Source of the DNA: Chromera velia
Taxonomy: Eukaryota > Sar > Chromeraceae
DNA length: 32,117 bases
Direction of reading: 5' to 3'
NCBI GenBank assembly: GCA_018398765.1
Contig: JAHBMJ010000798.1
Location: forward strand, 1 to 32,117
Position numbers and translations under genes: made by a program. The notes under the pieces are model-generated. The model made no database searches, had not been told where the DNA came from, and saw nothing but the letters and a program-made list of their open reading frames with translations. Shown here one piece after another: positions 31,859 to 32,117 of the stretch. Each line of letters opens with the position of its first letter. Position 1 is the stretch's first letter.

Positions 31859-32117
31859 GAATTTAATGTTGCATGTTTAAAGGATGGAAACATTCAATGC
31901 CGACCATGCGGGGCTCAAACGAACTCATACAAAGATTTGTAAACAGGCGAATCCACTTCCTTCTCATGCGCTGACTGATTCACTCAATTTCTGACTGGGC
32001 CTTCCTGTGAATATACATTTATGAGGGTATGTCGTAACTCCTACCACGCAGTGTGGGCCAGCCACTACAAACGTGTGCGCAGTGAGTTAGGAAATCGACA
32101 TCCCGGATGGGCTATAA
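31859..32117. other. Upstream region of the minus-strand gene, window edge
   Basis: No coding frame was seen. By position it should contain the promoter of the gene that starts at 31858 on the minus strand. Confidence 0.4.

Overview
This window is nuclear DNA of an intron-rich eukaryote, most likely a photosynthetic protist with a complex (secondary, red-lineage) plastid. Three things show this. The real genes are split by GT-AG introns whose phases match across the junctions. Two neighbouring genes start with a hydrophobic ER signal peptide followed by a basic/Ser/Ala-rich stretch with a Phe at or next to the predicted cleavage point, which is the bipartite plastid-targeting leader of such algae. 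One of them encodes a long P-type PPR protein. The mixed base composition, many microsatellites and long introns fit a chromerid such as Chromera velia, but that name is a guess: no rRNA or organelle marker is present.

Layout. 1-1300: a roughly 1.2 kb element with 24-bp terminal inverted repeats that carries a GC-rich exon-like ORF. 1.3-3.4 kb: no convincing gene, with a G-run cluster and several TGCATGCA sites. 3,445-8,716 (minus): an eight-exon gene for a ~1,040-residue protein with a CCCH zinc finger, a NUMOD1-like helix-turn-helix and long low-complexity tails. 8.7-9.36 kb: divergent intergenic region with a CpG-rich palindromic patch. 9,364-13,422 (plus): a two-exon gene for a 725-residue F-box-like/ankyrin-like protein, whose single intron is mostly a ~1.3 kb (TTTC)n tract. 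14,476-15,185: a MITE-like element. 15.2-16.8 kb: non-coding purine and pyrimidine tracts.

16,787-18,045 (minus) and 18,636-21,885 (plus) form a head-to-head pair separated by 590 bp. The first encodes a SANT/Myb-like protein and the second a protein with about 20 PPR motifs; both have predicted plastid leaders. The PPR protein would bind organelle RNA. A SANT domain on a plastid leader is unexpected.

23.2-31.9 kb (minus) holds the exons of one or more unrecognised, heavily split genes. I recovered many short exons by pairing splice sites and phases, but could not join them all or name the product. A TIR element (29,811-31,216) sits inside this region and appears to interrupt an exon. The intervening sequence is largely simple repeats, including a ~780 bp (TTCC)n tract.

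All gene models are hand-made from splice-site consensus and reading phase; none has been checked against transcripts or databases.
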